Source: Pseudosporangium ferrugineum
GTDB taxonomy: Bacteria > Actinomycetota > Actinomycetes > Mycobacteriales > Micromonosporaceae
Assembly (NCBI RefSeq): GCF_003002065.1
Contig: NZ_PVZG01000009.1
Coordinates: 1 to 64,000, forward strand
Length of the DNA: 64,000 nt
Direction: 5' to 3'
The position numbers and the translations under genes are program-made. The notes beneath the pieces were generated by a model, which saw nothing but the letters and a program-made list of their open reading frames with translations, ran no database searches and was not told the DNA's origin. Of this stretch, positions 7,600 through 17,578 are shown piece after piece. Each line of letters begins with the position of its first letter. Positions within the stretch are counted from its first letter, which is position 1.

Positions 7600-10212
7600 G
7601 TGACGCATCTCGATATGCTGACTCTCGTGGAGCAATGGGGATTCGTCGGCCGAACCGACGAATTGGCCCGCCTCCGTAGCGTCGCGACGAGCGACTCCGA
7701 ACGTGGGCTGATCCTCAGCGGTGCGGCCGGCATCGGCAAGAGCCGGCTGCTGCACGAGGCTGTCTCGCCCCTGCCCGCCGACGGCCGGGCGGTCTACTTC
7801 GCCTCCGCCACCACCGCCAGCTCCGGACTGCCGTTCGGCGGGCTCGCGCAGATCCTGCCCCCGGATCCCCCGGCCGGGCTCTCCCCCGCGGGCCTGCTGC
7901 GCTGGGCCGTCGACGGCCTGCACGCGGATGCCGGGGGCCGGCCGACCGTGCTCGCCGTGGACGACGCCCACCTGCTCGACCCGCCGTCCGCCGCCCTGGT
8001 GCATCTGCTGGTCCGGGAGGGTGCCACGCTGCTCGCCACCCTGCGAGCCGCCGAGCCGGTGCCCGCGCCGATCACCGCATTGTGGACCGAGGGGCTGGTC
8101 GACCACGCCGAGGTGGCGCCGTTGAGCATCGACGAGAGCCGGGCGCTGCTGAACACCATGGTCGGCGGCCCGGTCGAGATCGGATCGGCGCGGCGGCTGT
8201 GCCACCTGGGCGGCGGCAACCCGCTGCTGCTGCGCGAGCTGATCATGGCGGCACTGCGGGGCGGCGCGCTGCTCCAGGCGTACGGATTCTGGCGCTGGAC
8301 CGGCCGCCTGGCGCTGGCGCCGAGCCTGGCCGAGCTCGTCGACGCCCGCGTCGGGAGCCTGAGTACCGGCGTCCGTGACGTGCTGGAAATGGTCTCGCTC
8401 GGCGAACCGATCGGGTTACAGGTCCTGCTGCGCGCCGCCGACCCGGCGGACGTGGAGGCGGCGGAGGAGCGCGGGCTGATCCGCGTGGACCGCGACGAAC
8501 GCCGCCACGACGTCCGGCTGGCGCATCCGCTCTATGGCGAGGTGGTGCGGCGGCGATGCCCGGTCACCCGGTCCCGGCGCCTGCTGGCGAAGCTCGCCGA
8601 TCTGGTCGAGACCGCCGGTGGCCGGCGCCGCGACGACCTGCTGCGGGTCGCCGTCTGGCGCCTCGATTCGGGCACGGCCCAGGACGGCGCCCTGCTGCTC
8701 GACGCGGCGGGGCAGGCCTTCGCCCGGTTCGACGTGCCCCTCACCCGGCGCCTGGCGTCGGCGGCGTACGAGGCGGGCGCCGGCTATCCGGCCGCCGACC
8801 TGCTGGCCACGGCCCTGCTCTTCGCCGACGAGGCGGACGCGGCGCTCGCGGTCCTGGACGGCGCGCCCGACGACGGGGTACGCCGGATGACCGCCCGCGC
8901 GACCGTGGAGTTCTTCGGCCTCGGCCGCACGGAGGCCGCCGACGACCTCGCCGCCGTCACCCTCACCGACCCGGCCGACGCTGCCAGGGCGCACGCGGTC
9001 GAGGCGTTCCTGCGGCTGCAGATCGGCCAGGTCCCGCACGCCCGGGAGCTGGCCTCGCTGGTGGCCGACGCGCCCGAGGCGAGCACTCCGGCGCGCGGGC
9101 TGGCGAAGTGCGTGCTCTCCCTGCTCGCGGCGCTCAGCGGCGACCAGGACGGCGCGCGGGCGCTGCTGACGGCGGCCGGGGCGGAGACGATCGCCTGGCG
9201 GCGCGACATCCCGGCGTTGCAGTACGCGCTCCAGATGGCCGAGGGCACGCTGGTGACGGTGTCGCTGGACCTCCCGGCGATCGACCGGATCCTGGCCGCC
9301 GAGTTCGCCGACCTCGCACAGGCCGGCGGCTTCGGCTTCGGTTCGGCGTGGGTGTCGCTGCTCCAGTCCCGGGCGGCGTGGATGCGCGGCCGCACCGACG
9401 AGGCGCTGCGGGCCGTCGAGCAGGCCTGCGCCACGCTGTCCATGGCGAGCGTCTACGACGGCAGCGCCCACTTCGCGCGGGCCATCATCGCGGCGCAGCG
9501 CGGCGACCACCCCCTGGCCCGGGCGTCGCTGACGATCGCGGAGGCCGCCGCCGCCCGCCCCTCCGGGCTCTACTACGCGTGGCGGCAGCAGGCCCGGGCG
9601 TGGACGCAGGCGTGCGCGGGGGACGTGACCGGCGCCGTACGGATGCTGCTGGAGCTCGCCAACCGGCTGCGTGAGGACGGCTTCCACGCGATCGAGTTGA
9701 TCGCTTTGTACGATCTTGTCCGGCTCGGCCGGGCGGACCTGGTCGCGGACCGGATGGCCGCGATGGCGCCGACGGTCGGCGGCCGGGCCGCACCCGTGCT
9801 GATCCGCCACGCCACCGCCGGCACCGACGGCGGCACCCACCTCGCGGTGGCCCGCGACCTCTCCGCGCTCGGCTACCAGGTGTACGCGGCCGAGGCGGCG
9901 GCGGGCGCGGTCCGCATCTTCCGGGCCGCCCGGGACGCCCAGGCGCTGGCGGCCAGCACCCTGCTCGCCGACGTGCTGGCCCGCTGCGACGTGCTGCGGA
10001 CCCCGGCCCTGATGGCGGTGCAGCCCACCCTGACCGTACGGGAACGGCAGGTCGCCGAGCTGGCGGCGGGCGGCGTCCGGAGCCGGGAGATCGCCGACCT
10101 GCTCTTCCTCTCACCACGTACCGTGGAGAATCACCTACAGCGCGTCTACACCAAGCTGGGAGTGAACGGTCGCAACGAGCTTGCCCCCGCACTCCGCCTG
10201 CTTCCGCAATAG
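7600..10212 (+). CDS. Large LuxR-family (LAL) transcriptional regulator
   Basis: An ATP-binding LuxR-type regulator of ~870 residues. A STAND-type ATPase domain opens with WGFVGRTDEL and the P-loop SGAAGIGKSRL, with VLAVDDAHLL as Walker B. A long helical repeat middle follows, then a LuxR DNA-binding domain at the C-terminus (LTVRERQVAELAAGG, SPRTVENHLQRVYTKLGV). The start is uncertain: GTG at 7600 and ATG at 7615 both precede the conserved domain, while a good AGAAGGGG site at 7573-7580 is spaced for a GTG in another frame that stops at once. pncB starts 9 bp after its stop, so it may share a transcript with NAD salvage genes. Ligand unknown. Confidence 0.9.
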   Translation: MTHLDMLTLVEQWGFVGRTDELARLRSVATSDSERGLILSGAAGIGKSRLLHEAVSPLPADGRAVYFASATTASSGLPFGGLAQILPPDPPAGLSPAGLLRWAVDGLHADAGGRPTVLAVDDAHLLDPPSAALVHLLVREGATLLATLRAAEPVPAPITALWTEGLVDHAEVAPLSIDESRALLNTMVGGPVEIGSARRLCHLGGGNPLLLRELIMAALRGGALLQAYGFWRWTGRLALAPSLAELVDARVGSLSTGVRDVLEMVSLGEPIGLQVLLRAADPADVEAAEERGLIRVDRDERRHDVRLAHPLYGEVVRRRCPVTRSRRLLAKLADLVETAGGRRRDDLLRVAVWRLDSGTAQDGALLLDAAGQAFARFDVPLTRRLASAAYEAGAGYPAADLLATALLFADEADAALAVLDGAPDDGVRRMTARATVEFFGLGRTEAADDLAAVTLTDPADAARAHAVEAFLRLQIGQVPHARELASLVADAPEASTPARGLAKCVLSLLAALSGDQDGARALLTAAGAETIAWRRDIPALQYALQMAEGTLVTVSLDLPAIDRILAAEFADLAQAGGFGFGSAWVSLLQSRAAWMRGRTDEALRAVEQACATLSMASVYDGSAHFARAIIAAQRGDHPLARASLTIAEAAAARPSGLYYAWRQQARAWTQACAGDVTGAVRMLLELANRLREDGFHAIELIALYDLVRLGRADLVADRMAAMAPTVGGRAAPVLIRHATAGTDGGTHLAVARDLSALGYQVYAAEAAAGAVRIFRAARDAQALAASTLLADVLARCDVLRTPALMAVQPTLTVRERQVAELAAGGVRSREIADLLFLSPRTVENHLQRVYTKLGVNGRNELAPALRLLPQ

Positions 10213-10221
10213 GGTGGGGGC

Positions 10222-11511
10222 GTGACGGACGAGTTCTCCCCCGCGCTGCTGACCGATCAGTACGGGCTGACCATGGTCAGCGCGGCCCTCAAGGACGGCA
10301 CCGCGCACCGCCGCAGCGTCTTCGAGGTGTTCGCCCGGCGCCTGCCCACCGGCCGCCGCTACGGCGTCGCCGCCGGCCAGGGCCGGTTGATCGAGCTGAT
10401 CCGCGACTTCCGCTTCACCGAGCAGGAGATCACCTTCCTGCGGAAGGCCGGCATCGTCGACGAGACGACGGCGGCCTGGCTCGCGGACTACCGGTTCACG
10501 GGCGACATCGACGGGTACGCCGAGGGCGAGCTGTTCTTCCCCGGCTCACCGATCCTGACGGTGTCCGGCGGCTTCGCGGAATGCGTGGTGCTGGAGACGC
10601 TCATCCTGTCGGTGCTCAACCACGACAGCGCCATCGCCTCGGCCGCCGCCCGCATGGTCACCGCCGCTCGGGGCCGGCCGATCATCGAGATGGGCTCCCG
10701 GCGTACCCACGAGCAGGCCGCGGTGGCGTCGGCGCGGGCGGCGTACCTCGCGGGCTTCGCCACCACGTCCAACCTTGCCGCGGGCAGCCGCTACGGCATC
10801 CCGACCACGGGTACGTCGGCACACGCGTTCACGCTCCTGCACGACGACGAGCCGGCCGCGTTCGCGTCGCAGGTGGCCGCGCTGGGCAAGAACACGACGC
10901 TGCTCGTGGACACGTACGACATCGCCCAGGGCATCCGCAACGCGATCGCGGTGGCCGGCCCCGACCTGCGCGCGGTCCGCATCGACTCGGGCGACCTCTC
11001 GGTGCTGGCCCAGCACTCCCGCGAACTCCTGGACTCCCTCGGCGCCACCGAAACCAAGATCATTGTCTCGGGCGACATGGACGAGTACGCGATCGCCACC
11101 CTGGCGGCGGAACCGGTCGACATGTACGGCGCCGGCACCGCGGTGGTGACCGGCTCCGGCGCGCCCACCGCGGGCCTGGTCTACAAGCTCGTCGAGGTCG
11201 AAGGGCGCGCGGTCGTCAAGCGCTCGGAGAACAAGGCCACGGTCGGCGGCCGCAAGACCGCCATCCGCCGGCACAAGCCCACGGGTACGGCGACCGAGGA
11301 GATCGTGGTCTCCCAGGGCGTGCCGGACCACCAGGCGAACGACCGGCTGCTGCAACGCTCGTACGTGGCCGCCGGCGAGATCGTCGAGGCGCCGACGCTG
11401 GCGGAATCCCGCGACCACCTGCGGCAGTGCCTGATCTCGATCCCGTGGGAGGGCCTCAAGCTCTCCGCCGGCGACCCGGCCATCCCGGTCACCGTCGTCC
11501 CGACCAGCTGA
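10222..11511 (+). CDS. pncB: Nicotinate phosphoribosyltransferase
   Basis: Joins nicotinate and PRPP to give nicotinate mononucleotide in the Preiss-Handler NAD salvage route. The N-terminus (LLTDQYGLTMVSAAL), the phosphorylated histidine H201 in GTSAHAF, and the PRPP-binding region VRIDSGDLSVLAQ are all present. The length (429 aa) suits the short bacterial form. GTG start with a GGTGGGGG site just upstream. M. tuberculosis has pncB1 (Rv1330c) in the same place beside clpS. It is followed after 22 bp by the nicotinamidase that supplies its substrate. Confidence 0.95.
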   Translation: MTDEFSPALLTDQYGLTMVSAALKDGTAHRRSVFEVFARRLPTGRRYGVAAGQGRLIELIRDFRFTEQEITFLRKAGIVDETTAAWLADYRFTGDIDGYAEGELFFPGSPILTVSGGFAECVVLETLILSVLNHDSAIASAAARMVTAARGRPIIEMGSRRTHEQAAVASARAAYLAGFATTSNLAAGSRYGIPTTGTSAHAFTLLHDDEPAAFASQVAALGKNTTLLVDTYDIAQGIRNAIAVAGPDLRAVRIDSGDLSVLAQHSRELLDSLGATETKIIVSGDMDEYAIATLAAEPVDMYGAGTAVVTGSGAPTAGLVYKLVEVEGRAVVKRSENKATVGGRKTAIRRHKPTGTATEEIVVSQGVPDHQANDRLLQRSYVAAGEIVEAPTLAESRDHLRQCLISIPWEGLKLSAGDPAIPVTVVPTS

Positions 11512-11533
11512 CCGTCTTCTTTTCGGAGGTTCC

Positions 11534-12115
11534 GTGCCGCGCGCGCTCATCATCGTCGACGTCCAGAACGACTTCTGCGAGGGCGGTTCCCTCGCCGTCC
11601 AGGGCGGCGCGGGCGTCGCCGCGGCCATCTCGTCCGCGCTCGCCGGCTCCGCGGGGCGCTGGGACCACGTCGTGGCGACCAAGGATTATCACATCGACCC
11701 GGGCCCGCACTTCAGCTCGCACCCGGACTTCGTCGACTCCTGGCCGGCCCACTGCGTCGCCGGAACCGCCGGCTCGGACTTCCACCCGGCCCTCGACACC
11801 GGCCGCGTCGAGGCGATCTTCCACAAGGGCGAGCACGCGGCGGCGTACTCCGGCTTCGAGGGCCACACCGACACCGGCGAGGAACTGGCCGGCTGGCTCC
11901 GCACCCGCGACGTGACGGAGGTGGACGTGGTGGGCATCGCCACGGACCACTGCGTGCGCGCCACGGCCCTGGACGCGCGAACCGCGGGCTTCACGACGAC
12001 CGTCCTGCTGGACCTGACCGCCGGCGTGGCCGAGGCGACCACGGCGACGGCCCTCACCCAGTTCGCCGAGGCCGAGATCGCCACAACGGGCAGGCCGGTA
12101 GTCCTCCCCGCCTGA
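11534..12115 (+). CDS. pncA: Nicotinamidase (pyrazinamidase)
   Basis: Isochorismatase-fold amidase converting nicotinamide to nicotinate for the preceding PncB. The catalytic triad is D9, K98 and C140 (in VGIATDHCVRATALDA), and the metal-site residues D51, H53 and H60 are seen in KDYHIDPGPHF. GTG start with CGGAGG seven bases ahead. The pair pncB-pncA makes a complete nicotinamide-to-NaMN step. Confidence 0.95.
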   Translation: MPRALIIVDVQNDFCEGGSLAVQGGAGVAAAISSALAGSAGRWDHVVATKDYHIDPGPHFSSHPDFVDSWPAHCVAGTAGSDFHPALDTGRVEAIFHKGEHAAAYSGFEGHTDTGEELAGWLRTRDVTEVDVVGIATDHCVRATALDARTAGFTTTVLLDLTAGVAEATTATALTQFAEAEIATTGRPVVLPA

Positions 12116-12130
12116 CCGGCGACCCTCACC

Positions 12131-13408
12131 TCACCTCGCGGGCGACGCAGCGTCGTCCGGCGCGGGGAGGTCGGTGGCCGGGCCGGCCATGCCGTTCTCC
12201 CACGCGTGGGCGTCCCCCGCCTGTGTGCCGGCCGCCTTTCGCCCCCGCCTGCGGGCCTCGGCCGGCAGCACCAGCACCGCCACCAGCAGACCCACACCGC
12301 CGACCGCCACGAAGCCCCAGGACGGCGAGGTCGAGTCCATCACCACGCCCGCCAGCGGGGCGCCGAGCGCGACGCCCACGGTCAGCGACGAGTTGTGCCA
12401 GCCCATCGCCTCGCCGCGGGCGGCCGCGGGGGTCAGGCGGCTGACCGCGTCGGCCGTGGCCGTGATCGTCGGCGCGCACAGGGCTCCCGCCGGCAGCAGC
12501 AGGAGGCCGAGCAGCCACCAGTGGCCGCCGCCGAGCCCCACCGGGATCGTGAGCAGGGCCATCGGCGCCAGCAGGGTCAGGGGCGAAAAACCCTTCTTGA
12601 CCGTTCCGTACGCGAAACCGCCCAGCAACGAGTAGCACGCCCACATGGCGAGCACCGCCCCCGTCCACTGCACCTCCCCGGAGTGCTGCAGCACGGCGAC
12701 CACCGCCACGTCCGTGCCGCTGAGCACCAGGGTGGCGGCGCTGCTGATGGCGAGCACGGCGATCAGCCGCGGGCTCAGCCAGGCGCGCCGGGGCACCCGT
12801 TCGCCGGCCGAGATCGGCGCCTCGCCCTTGCCGCGGATCGGCGGATTGAGCAGGTAGAGCCCGACGCCGGACAGCAGAATGCCGGCGCCGACCGCGAACA
12901 TCGCCGTGCGGGCCCCGGCCGTCGTGGAGATCAGCACGCCCAGCGCCGGCCCGGCCATGAACGACAGCTCGGTGGTGATGGAGTCGAGCGCGAAGGCCGG
13001 CAGCCGGTGCGACTCGGGTGCCAGCGCGGCGATCGACTGCCGCGCGACGGCGAAGGCGGGCAGCGTCAGGAACCCGCCGACCAGCGCGGCGAAGAGCAGC
13101 GCCCAGTACGGCATGGCCTGCGCGGCGGTCCAGAACGTGACCTCGGCGACGGTGGTCAGCACGAGGACGGGCCGCAGCCCCTTCCGGTCGGTGATCCGGC
13201 CCATGACCGGCGCCCCGACCGAGCTCCCGATGGTGAAGAAGGCGCCGACCAGCCCGGCGGCCCCGTACCCGAGGTGCAGGTCCTGGGTGACGTGCAGGGT
13301 GATCGTGACCGTCCCCGCGGTGATCGGGATGCGGGCCAGCGTCGCCACGAACAGCAGCGACGGGATCCCGCGCAGGGCGAGGGTCTCGCGGTAAGGCGTG
13401 AGTGTCAT
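12131..13408 (-). CDS. MFS transporter (DHA-type exporter)
   Basis: A 425-residue major facilitator protein with about 12 hydrophobic helices. The loop motif GRITDRKGLRPVLV (residues ~70-83) is the MFS motif A between helices 2 and 3. The C-terminal tail (last ~35 residues) is charged and disordered. A GGAGG site lies 11 bases before the ATG. It converges with pncA, with 15 bp between stop codons. Drug or metabolite export is likely by type, but no substrate is implied by neighbours. Confidence 0.88.
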   Translation of the reverse strand: MTLTPYRETLALRGIPSLLFVATLARIPITAGTVTITLHVTQDLHLGYGAAGLVGAFFTIGSSVGAPVMGRITDRKGLRPVLVLTTVAEVTFWTAAQAMPYWALLFAALVGGFLTLPAFAVARQSIAALAPESHRLPAFALDSITTELSFMAGPALGVLISTTAGARTAMFAVGAGILLSGVGLYLLNPPIRGKGEAPISAGERVPRRAWLSPRLIAVLAISSAATLVLSGTDVAVVAVLQHSGEVQWTGAVLAMWACYSLLGGFAYGTVKKGFSPLTLLAPMALLTIPVGLGGGHWWLLGLLLLPAGALCAPTITATADAVSRLTPAAARGEAMGWHNSSLTVGVALGAPLAGVVMDSTSPSWGFVAVGGVGLLVAVLVLPAEARRRGRKAAGTQAGDAHAWENGMAGPATDLPAPDDAASPAR

Positions 13409-13646
13409 CGGGGTCCTAACCTCCGCCCGCCAGTCTCCGTGAGGGGTACGACATTCCCAACGGATTTGATGGAGCTCACTGCGGGCCCCGGGAAGCCACT
13501 ACCGCCCGGAAGCCCCCGGGAAACCCACCCGCCCGGACGACTTCGGACACACCACCCCGGACCGGACGAGGTGCGGGCCGGGAACACTGGGCAGCCGTGG
13601 ACGCCGTCGAGGGTGGGAACGACGGCTCGGCGCGGGGCCGAAACAG

Positions 13647-13687
13647 CGAGCAGCCCGCCCCGGCGCCTGGCCGGGACGGGCTGCTCG
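13647..13687 (-). terminator. Strong hairpin after ctaD
   Basis: Arms of about 18 bases (CGAGCAGCCCG...CGGGCTGCTCG) with one mismatched base and a GCCTG-like loop, 15 bp past the ctaD stop. No T-run, which is usual for GC-rich actinobacterial terminators. The rest of the 294-bp gap 13409-13702 holds no gene that I can see. Confidence 0.75.
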
Positions 13688-13702
13688 TCGATGCTGCGGT
13701 GG

Positions 13703-15448
13703 CTACCTGGACGCGTCCTCGCGGTAGGTGGCGCCGCCGTCGGATTCGCTGGTCAGGGGGCGGGCGCCGCCTTCCGGCGGGCCCGCGATCGACTGCTCGC
13801 CGGCGGCGAGTTCCGGGTACTTGGCGTCGAAGGCGGGGCGCTCCGAGCGGATGCGGGGCATGCGGTCGAAGTTGCGGAGCGGCGGCGGGGACGACGTGGC
13901 CCATTCGAGGCTGTTACCCGCACCCCAGGGGTCGTCGACCGTGACGAGCTGGCCGACCTTGTAGGACTTCCAGACGTTGTAGATGAACGGCAGGGTCGAG
14001 GCGCCCAGGACGAACGAGCCGACCGTCGAGAACGTGTTGAGGAACGTGAAGCCGTCCGTGTCCAGGTAGTCGGCGTAGCGGCGGGGCATGCCCTCGGCGC
14101 CGAGCCAGTGCTGCACCAGGAACGTGGCGTGGAAGCCGATGAACGTCAGCCAGAAGTGAATCTTGCCGAGGCGGTCGTCGAGCATCCGCCCGAACATCTT
14201 CGGGAACCAGAAGTAGATGCCGGAGAACACGGCGAACACGATCGTGCCGAAGAGCACGTAGTGGAAGTGCGCGATGACGAAGTACGAGTCCGAGACGTGG
14301 AAGTCGATCGGCGGGGCGGCCAGCAGCACGCCGGAGAGGCCGCCGAAGAGGAACGTCACCAGGAAGCCGAGCGCGAACATCATCGGGGTCTCGAAGCTGA
14401 TCTGGCCGCGCCACATCGTGCCGATCCACACGAAGAACTTCATGCCCGTCGGCACGGCGATGAGGAAGCTCAGGAAGCTGAAGAACGGCAGCAGCACCTG
14501 GCCGGTGACGAACATGTGGTGCGCCCACACGCTCATGGACAGCGCCGCGATCAGCAGGGTCGCGCCGACCAGGCCCTTGTAGCCGAAGACCGGCTTGCGG
14601 CTGAACACCGGGATGACCTCGGTGATGATGCCGAAGAACGGCAGCGCGATGATGTAGACCTCGGGGTGGCCGAAGAACCAGAACAGGTGCTGCCACAGCA
14701 TCGGGCCGCCGGTGTCGACGTCGAAGACGTGGGCGCCGAGGATGCGGTCGGCGGCGAGGGCGAAGAGCGCGGCGGCCAGGAACGGGAAGACCATGATCAC
14801 CAGGAGGCTGGTGACCAGGATGTTCCAGGTCATGATCGGCATGCGGAACATGGTCATGCCCGGTGCGCGCAGCGTGATGATCGTCGTGATGATGTTGACG
14901 CCACCGAGGATCGTGCCGAGACCCGAGAGGGCCAGGCCGACGACCCACATGTTGCCGCCGACGCCCGGCGAGTGCAGCGAGTTGCTCAGCGGCGTGTACG
15001 CGAACCAGCCGAAGTCCGCGGCCCCGCCCGGCGCGAGGAACCCGCCGATAGTGATCGTGCCGCCGAACAGGTACAGCCAGTAGGCGAACGCGTTGAGCCG
15101 CGGGAACGACACGTCGGGCGCGCCGATCTGGATCGGGACCACGAAGTTCGCGAACGCGAAGACGATCGGCGTCGCGAAGAACAGCAGCATGATCGTGCCG
15201 TGCATCGTGAACAGCTGGTTGTACTGCTCCGGCGACAGCAGCTGCATGCCCGGGCGGGCCAGCTCGGTGCGCATGAGCAGGGCCATGAAGCCGCCCAGGA
15301 TGTAGAACACGAAGGCGGTGATCATGTACATGATCCCGATCTGCTTCGCGTCCGTGGTCCGCAGGATCCGCGCGAGGGCCGAGCCCTTGACCTGCTGTCG
15401 GACCGGCCAGGGCCGCGTCACGATCGGCTTAGGCGCAACGGTCGTCAC
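13703..15448 (-). CDS. ctaD: Cytochrome c oxidase subunit I
   Basis: Catalytic subunit of the aa3-type terminal oxidase, in the cytoplasmic membrane, with twelve helices. Heme and copper ligands are visible: MHGTIMLLFF (heme a), WQHLFWFFGHPEVYII (CuB histidine plus the cross-linked tyrosine), HHMFVTG (two CuB histidines) and AHFHYVLFG (heme a3/a). The GTG giving MTTVAPKPIV is preferred because GGAGG lies six bases ahead of it; the frame extends 10 codons upstream without such a site. Subunit II and III genes are not here, as usual in actinobacteria where ctaD stands alone. Confidence 0.97.
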   Translation of the reverse strand: MTTVAPKPIVTRPWPVRQQVKGSALARILRTTDAKQIGIMYMITAFVFYILGGFMALLMRTELARPGMQLLSPEQYNQLFTMHGTIMLLFFATPIVFAFANFVVPIQIGAPDVSFPRLNAFAYWLYLFGGTITIGGFLAPGGAADFGWFAYTPLSNSLHSPGVGGNMWVVGLALSGLGTILGGVNIITTIITLRAPGMTMFRMPIMTWNILVTSLLVIMVFPFLAAALFALAADRILGAHVFDVDTGGPMLWQHLFWFFGHPEVYIIALPFFGIITEVIPVFSRKPVFGYKGLVGATLLIAALSMSVWAHHMFVTGQVLLPFFSFLSFLIAVPTGMKFFVWIGTMWRGQISFETPMMFALGFLVTFLFGGLSGVLLAAPPIDFHVSDSYFVIAHFHYVLFGTIVFAVFSGIYFWFPKMFGRMLDDRLGKIHFWLTFIGFHATFLVQHWLGAEGMPRRYADYLDTDGFTFLNTFSTVGSFVLGASTLPFIYNVWKSYKVGQLVTVDDPWGAGNSLEWATSSPPPLRNFDRMPRIRSERPAFDAKYPELAAGEQSIAGPPEGGARPLTSESDGGATYREDASR

Positions 15449-15571
15449 GGATAGCCTCCGATGTCTCGTTCGTCCCACTGCGTACGCCCGTAGTGAAAGG
15501 CGTACCTCGCAGGCAGAATAGTCCCCGGCCGACCCCCGGCGGGCGCGGGGTGACCAAAGACCACCCAGGTC

Positions 15572-16681
15572 TCAGAACGGCTCGACCAGCGCTCGGTAGT
15601 GATCGGCGAAGATCTGCTGGCCGCCCTTGCGCAGCAGCGCGTCGCGCTCCTCCGGCGGCACGTCCCGGGTCCGGTCCCGCTCGTGGGTCCGCTCCCGGAC
15701 CTGGTGACACCGGTGCCTGCGGCGCTGTTCGTACGCCCGCAGCGCCGCCCCCACATCCCCGCCGGCGCCCTTGAGCACCTCGCCGAGCACGACGGCGTCC
15801 TCCATGGCCATCGCGGCGCCCTGGGCCAGGCTGGGGGCGGTGGCGTGCGCGGCGTCGCCGACGAGCAGCACCGGCCCGGCGGACCAGCGGTCGATCGCCA
15901 CCTCGTCCGTGCGCGCCACCTGCACCTTCTCGACGGCGTCGAGGATCGCCGGCACGCAGCCGCCGAAGTCGGCGAACAGCTCACGGAGGCGCACGACAGG
16001 GTCGGCGGGGCCGGGGGTGTCGGGCGCGGCGGTCTCGTCGGCGTAGATATAGAGCCGCCGGCCGCCCATCGGCATGGCGACGAACTGGGACCGGTGCCCG
16101 AGCAGGGCCGTCCAGTCGCTGAGCGCGGGCCCTCCGCCGACCACGCTGCGGTAGACGATCTGCCCGGTCGGCACCGCGGGGCCGCCCAGGCCGGCCTTCT
16201 GCCGGATCATGGAGCGCCGGCCGTCCGCGCCGACGACGAGGTCGTACTCCGCGACGCTGCCGTCGCCGAACTCGACCTTGGCGGCGCCGTCGATGAGGTC
16301 GAGGTCGCGCACGGCGGTGTCGTAGCGGACCGCGCCGCCGACGCCGGTGAGCAGCACCTGCTGGAGATCGGCCCGGGACAGCGCGCGCGACTCCCCCACC
16401 CCGGCCCAGAGCCCGGCGACGTCCAGCTCGAACAGCTCGTGACCGGCACTGTCCTGGAAGACCTGCCGGAAGATGAGGTCGCCGAGCGGGCGCAGGGGCG
16501 CGTCGAGGCCGAGCAGGCGCAGCGCGCGCGAGGCGTTCCCGGGCAGGTAGATGCCGGCGCCGGGCGCCATGCTGGCGGGGAGCTCCTCCACCACGTCGGG
16601 CCGGAAGCCCGCGATCCGCAGCCCTCGGGCCGCCGCGAGGCCGCTGATGCCGGCGCCCACGACGAGGATGCGCAAGGTCAT
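15572..16681 (-). CDS. FAD-dependent monooxygenase
   Basis: Class A flavoprotein monooxygenase-like protein, 369 aa. The FAD-binding Rossmann motif is GAGISGLAAARGL at the N-terminus. The DG fingerprint VVGADGRRSMIR is around residue 153, and the second FAD motif is GDAAHATAPSLAQGAAMAMED. These proteins hydroxylate aromatic or polyketide substrates using NAD(P)H and oxygen. A palindrome lies upstream and an AraC-type regulator gene is the next gene upstream on the same strand. Substrate cannot be read. Confidence 0.9.
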   Translation of the reverse strand: MTLRILVVGAGISGLAAARGLRIAGFRPDVVEELPASMAPGAGIYLPGNASRALRLLGLDAPLRPLGDLIFRQVFQDSAGHELFELDVAGLWAGVGESRALSRADLQQVLLTGVGGAVRYDTAVRDLDLIDGAAKVEFGDGSVAEYDLVVGADGRRSMIRQKAGLGGPAVPTGQIVYRSVVGGGPALSDWTALLGHRSQFVAMPMGGRRLYIYADETAAPDTPGPADPVVRLRELFADFGGCVPAILDAVEKVQVARTDEVAIDRWSAGPVLLVGDAAHATAPSLAQGAAMAMEDAVVLGEVLKGAGGDVGAALRAYEQRRRHRCHQVRERTHERDRTRDVPPEERDALLRKGGQQIFADHYRALVEPF

Positions 16682-16770
16682 CGCAGCAACGCCTCCGAGG
16701 GGTATTCGATACGCGTCGGAGCCAAGACACTACCCGGCGCCACCGAACCAGGAAACCCGCGATCACCGTC

Positions 16771-16800
16771 CTGTCCGATTTGTTCAATACGGACAGTCCG
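16771..16800. promoter_or_regulatory. Palindromes upstream of the FAD monooxygenase
   Basis: CTGTCCG (16771-16777) and CGGACAG (16790-16796) form 7-bp arms with a 12-bp AT-rich spacer. The right arm also belongs to a perfect 11-bp palindrome CGGACAGTCCG (16790-16800). They are about 100 bp ahead of the monooxygenase start and behind the regulator stop, the right place for an operator. Confidence 0.5.
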
Positions 16801-16838
16801 ATGTGCGGGCGGCGAGCGAGGCCGCCGCGGCGGCCGGG

Positions 16839-17504
16839 TCATCGGAGCAGCTCGCCGAGGGGCACTCCGGCCAGGGCTTTCACCTCTCGGGAGAGGTGCG
16901 CCTGATCGGCATAGCCGGCCGCCACGGAGACGTCGGCGAAGGGGCGGCCACGCCGGGCGAGTCCGACGGCCGTCTGCATCCGGACGATGCGCGCGAGCGT
17001 CTTGGGCCCGTACCCGAAAGCGGCCCGGCATCGTCGTTGCAGGTGCCGCGGGCTGAGGCCGCACGCATCGGCGATCGCGCCGACCGGCGCACCGGCCCGC
17101 GTCCCCGCCGCGACCGCGACCATCGCCCGCTCCGGGGTCCGCCATCGTCGCCGCGCGAACTCCTCCAGGGCCGCGGCGGGATCCTCGGCCTCCCCCAGCT
17201 CCCGCACGACGGCGGAGGGGAGCAGGTCGTCGAGCGGGACCCGGCGGTCGGTCAGCTCGTCGGCGGGAACGCCCAGCACGCCCGGACCGGCCCCGTCCGC
17301 GAAGCGCAGCGCGAACAACCTGCTGCCGGCCGGCGCCGAGACCACCTGCGCGGTCGTGTCCGGACCGGCGACGTAGACGCGACCGTCCTGCCAGATCACG
17401 TCGAGGCAGCCGTCGGGCAGGATGCGGCTCGCCGGCGAGCCCGGCGGCACGGTGCTGCGCCAGGCGATCACATGCGGCAGTCTCGATGCCCGTTCGGCGT
17501 ACAT
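16839..17504 (-). CDS. AraC-family transcriptional regulator
   Basis: 221 residues: an N-terminal sensing part beginning near RILPDGCLDVIW (the DUF6597-like opening common in actinobacterial AraC proteins) and a C-terminal double helix-turn-helix. The HTH has IADACGLSPRHLQRRCRAAFGYGPKTLARI and VAAGYADQAHLSREVK as its two parts. It is upstream of the FAD monooxygenase with 157 bp between them, so it probably governs that gene. It is divergent from the LigD-like gene. Confidence 0.9.
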   Translation of the reverse strand: MYAERASRLPHVIAWRSTVPPGSPASRILPDGCLDVIWQDGRVYVAGPDTTAQVVSAPAGSRLFALRFADGAGPGVLGVPADELTDRRVPLDDLLPSAVVRELGEAEDPAAALEEFARRRWRTPERAMVAVAAGTRAGAPVGAIADACGLSPRHLQRRCRAAFGYGPKTLARIVRMQTAVGLARRGRPFADVSVAAGYADQAHLSREVKALAGVPLGELLR

Positions 17505-17578
17505 GGGTCGACCCTGGCACGGGGGTACGACACTTATCCGTGAATGACAACGGTGTAGTTCGGGCAGAGAATCGGGAC

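Noticed and set aside
12206..15454. A 1082-codon frame antisense to the exporter and ctaD
   Set aside because: It is the complement of two well-supported genes in high-GC DNA, with strongly skewed Arg/Gln/His composition.
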